This document shows positions 5,039-6,587 of a stretch of 6,587 nucleotides of DNA, piece after piece. The notes below the pieces were generated by a model. The model ran no database searches. It was not told the origin of the DNA and worked only from the letters and a program-made list of their open reading frames with translations. This DNA comes from an uncultured bacterium (GTDB lineage: Bacteria; Verrucomicrobiota; Kiritimatiellia; RFP12; UBA1067). Every line of letters begins with the position of its first letter. Within the stretch, counting starts at the first letter, position 1. The position numbers and the translations under genes are program-made. The stretch lies in contig CACZAK010000341.1 of the NCBI GenBank assembly GCA_902779075.1, positions 1 through 6,587 of the forward strand. The letters are read 5' to 3'.

Positions 5039-6082
5039 CTAAAGTGTTTTTCGAGAAGACTCGTATTCCTCGATGTCGCGGGCGATGAGACCGGAGACGT
5101 CGTTGCGCGCCGCGTTTGCGCCCACGCGCACGGCATGGTAGATCGCCTTGTGCGTGGAGGAGCCGTGCGAGATGATCACTGCGCCGGGAACGCCGAGAAG
5201 CGGCGCGCCGCCGTAGATGTCAGGATCAAGCTGCTGCTTGAGAGACTTGAAGGCCCCCTTCAGCAGCACCGCTCCGAGGATGCGAGATATTCCCTTGAAA
5301 CACTCCTTCTTGAGAAAGTATCCAACAGCGTGGGCCAGAGACTCGGCAGTCTTAAGTACGACGTTGCCCACAAAACCGTCGCACACCACCACGTCCGTCT
5401 GGCCGTGGAAGATGTCATGCCCCTCCACGTTGCCGCGGAAGTCAATGGACTTGACCTCCTTCAGGAGCGGGAAGGTCTCCTTCGTCATCTCGTTGCCCTT
5501 GCAGTCTTCCGTGCCGATGGAAAGAAGACCAACAAGCGGCTTCGTGCGCTTGAGCACCGCCTTCGAGTAGGCGCTGCCCATGATGGCAAACTGCACAAGC
5601 CAGTCGGGATGACAGTCCATGTTCGCGCCGGCGTCCAGCAGAAGCAGCGGACGCACCGGGCGGCGCGTGGGCAGGATTGCGGCTATCGCCGGGCGATGCA
5701 CGCCCTTGATCCGGCCCAGATTGAAGATGGCGCTCGCCGCGACGGCTCCGGAATTTCCGGCCGAGACGAAGGCATCCGCCTGGCCATCCTTCACAAGGCG
5801 CATGGCCACGTTGATGGAGCAGTCCTTCTTCTTGCGCACGGACTTCGCCGGCTCGTCGTCCATCTCCAGCACCTCAGGCGCCGCCACCACCTCAAGCCTG
5901 CCGGCCTTGCGCGCAATGGCGACCTCCTTGGGGTACTTCGCGAGTTCGGCCTCGACCTGCTCCTGAACGCCCACGAGGACGACCTTCACGTCGTCGAGGG
6001 CCACGGCGGCTTCAATTCCGCCGTGCACGATCTCGCCCGGCGCGTTGTCGCCGCCCATTGCGTCAAGTGCAACTCTGGTCAT
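5039..6082 (-). CDS. plsX: Phosphate acyltransferase PlsX
   Basis: PlsX makes acyl-phosphate from acyl-ACP and phosphate, the first step of phospholipid synthesis by the PlsX/PlsY route; it is a soluble enzyme that associates with the membrane surface. The 347-aa product has the family landmarks: DAMGGDNAP (7-15), KKDCSI (85-90), SAGNSGA (107-113), RPAIAAILPT (130-139), DAGAN (150-154), KGNE (195-198), NVEGHDI (218-224), DGFVGN (235-240), GAPLLGV (292-298) and SHGSS (305-309). The ATG at 6082 gives the usual family start and has GGGGA eight bases upstream; in-frame ATGs at 6097 and 6133 lack a site and add non-conserved residues. It follows rpmF, as in many bacteria. No fabH follows; two hairpins end the operon. 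Confidence 0.97.
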   Translation of the reverse strand: MTRVALDAMGGDNAPGEIVHGGIEAAVALDDVKVVLVGVQEQVEAELAKYPKEVAIARKAGRLEVVAAPEVLEMDDEPAKSVRKKKDCSINVAMRLVKDGQADAFVSAGNSGAVAASAIFNLGRIKGVHRPAIAAILPTRRPVRPLLLLDAGANMDCHPDWLVQFAIMGSAYSKAVLKRTKPLVGLLSIGTEDCKGNEMTKETFPLLKEVKSIDFRGNVEGHDIFHGQTDVVVCDGFVGNVVLKTAESLAHAVGYFLKKECFKGISRILGAVLLKGAFKSLKQQLDPDIYGGAPLLGVPGAVIISHGSSTHKAIYHAVRVGANAARNDVSGLIARDIEEYESSRKTL

Positions 6083-6101
6083 GACTCGAATCCCCATATG
6101 C

Positions 6102-6131
6102 GCGCGGCGCACGACATGTGCTGCGCCGCGC
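6102..6131 (-). other. GC-rich hairpin in the rpmF-plsX spacer
   Basis: GCGCGGCGCA (6102-6111) and its exact complement (6122-6131) form a 10-bp stem with a 10-base loop, within the 70-base gap between the rpmF stop and the plsX start. No T run follows on the minus strand, so termination is unlikely. It may be a processing or stability element that lets L32 and PlsX levels differ. The structure is seen; the role is a guess. Confidence 0.45.
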
Positions 6132-6152
6132 ACAGGAAATGCAAACCGTCGA

Positions 6153-6344
6153 TTACTTCTCCTTCGCCACGACGGACAGCACCTTGCGGCCGTTGTACAT
6201 GCCGCAGTTCGGGCACACGTGGTGCGACTGCTTCATGCCGCCGCACTCAGGGCACGGCTGGACCGCCGCCAATATCGCCTTCTCCAGCTGCGCCACGCGC
6301 TGGCGCTTGCGCATTTTCGACTTCTTGTTCTTAGGTGATGCCAT
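6153..6344 (-). CDS. rpmF: 50S ribosomal protein L32, zinc-ribbon form
   Basis: The 63-aa product is a typical bacterial L32: basic N-terminus ASPKNKKSKMRKRQR (2-16), a helical middle, then CPEC (31-34) and CPNC (44-47), the four cysteines of the zinc-binding form, followed by GMYNGRKV. It binds 23S rRNA in the large subunit. The ATG at 6344 gives the conserved start; an upstream in-frame ATG at 6401 would add 19 charged residues foreign to the family. The purine-rich GAGAG before the start is a modest ribosome site. The yceD-rpmF-plsX order supports the call. Confidence 0.97.
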   Translation of the reverse strand: MASPKNKKSKMRKRQRVAQLEKAILAAVQPCPECGGMKQSHHVCPNCGMYNGRKVLSVVAKEK

Positions 6345-6397
6345 GTTGCACTCTCTTTCTTCTCTTCTTTGGCGTTCACGCGTACGCTCGCGCCGTT

Positions 6398-6586
6398 TCA
6401 ATCATCCTTCTTTTCCGGCACGAGGGCGTCTAGCGCCCCCCACCGGCTGTCGCGCTCGCTATGCGAACACGTGCAGGGCCCCTCGTTGAGGTTCTTCCCG
6501 CATGTGACGCACACGCCGCGGCAGTCTTGCCGACAAACCGGGTATGACGGCAAAGCGAGTATTATACTCTGTCTTAGCTCATCAGT
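6398..6586 (-). CDS. DUF177/YceD family protein, C-terminal 62 residues (gene runs off the right edge)
   Basis: The frame is open from the window edge to a TGA at 6400-6398. It reads DELRQSIILALPSYPVC, then C18, C22, C26 and C29 in the arrangement CRQDCRGVCVTCGKNLNEGPC, and ends with RWGALDALVPEKKDD. This is the conserved cysteine-bearing C-terminus of the YceD/DUF177 family, encoded just upstream of rpmF in very many bacteria. The family has been linked to 23S rRNA accumulation (established for YceD in E. coli and plants). The operon promoter lies outside the window. Confidence 0.9.
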   Translation of the reverse strand, partial: TDELRQSIILALPSYPVCRQDCRGVCVTCGKNLNEGPCTCSHSERDSRWGALDALVPEKKDD

Positions 6587-6587
6587 C

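Noticed and set aside
5135..6334. A 399-codon plus-strand open frame across plsX and rpmF
   Set aside because: It is antisense to two firmly identified conserved genes, and its product is a His/Arg-rich composition artefact.
1..6587. CRISPR arrays, tRNA or rRNA genes
   Set aside because: No regularly spaced repeats, cloverleaf-like segments or rRNA-like sequence were seen on either strand.

Overview
The window reads as a bacterial chromosome segment in which a conserved housekeeping operon borders an accessory region that looks mobile-element derived. Third codon positions are GC-rich. Promoters are sigma70-like and Shine-Dalgarno (SD) sites are clear. The species cannot be fixed from the sequence. 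The style of the PlsX protein would fit a PVC-group lineage (Verrucomicrobiota, Lentisphaerota or Kiritimatiellota), but that is a low-confidence impression.

Right side (about 5039-6587, minus strand): the 3' end of a yceD-like DUF177 gene, then rpmF (ribosomal protein L32, zinc-ribbon type), then plsX (phosphate acyltransferase), in the classic order. plsX is the last gene; two hairpins follow its stop, one of them a good intrinsic terminator, and no fabH follows within the window.

Middle (2465-4741, minus strand): a two-gene mobile-element module, a DUF2924 gene whose stop codon abuts the start of a large serine recombinase. The recombinase is split into two overlapping frames. The join lies where the family normally has about 21 more residues, so an internal deletion of 3k+1 bases is the best explanation and the enzyme is probably dead. 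Upstream of the pair is a small hydrophobic ORF with a strong SD. Upstream of that is a promoter whose 17-bp spacer is exactly one copy of a motif that recurs inverted and direct within 80 bp.

Left side (1-2445): the start of a minus-strand gene cut by the window edge, then a 450-bp AT-richer control region with a perfect 16-bp-arm palindrome enclosing a consensus -10 box, and a possible 58-codon basic ORF. A strong extended -10 promoter follows and drives a plus-strand operon of three unrecognised genes: a 207-aa protein with a proline-rich tail, a 41-aa small ORF, and a 376-aa protein with a CxxC/CxxC zinc ribbon. The small ORF ends in an ATGA overlap with the zinc protein, so the two are probably translationally coupled. 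This operon meets the recombinase tail to tail at a shared terminator.

The best candidates for something undescribed are the three-gene operon and the two palindrome or repeat-based control regions. No function can be assigned to the operon from sequence alone.
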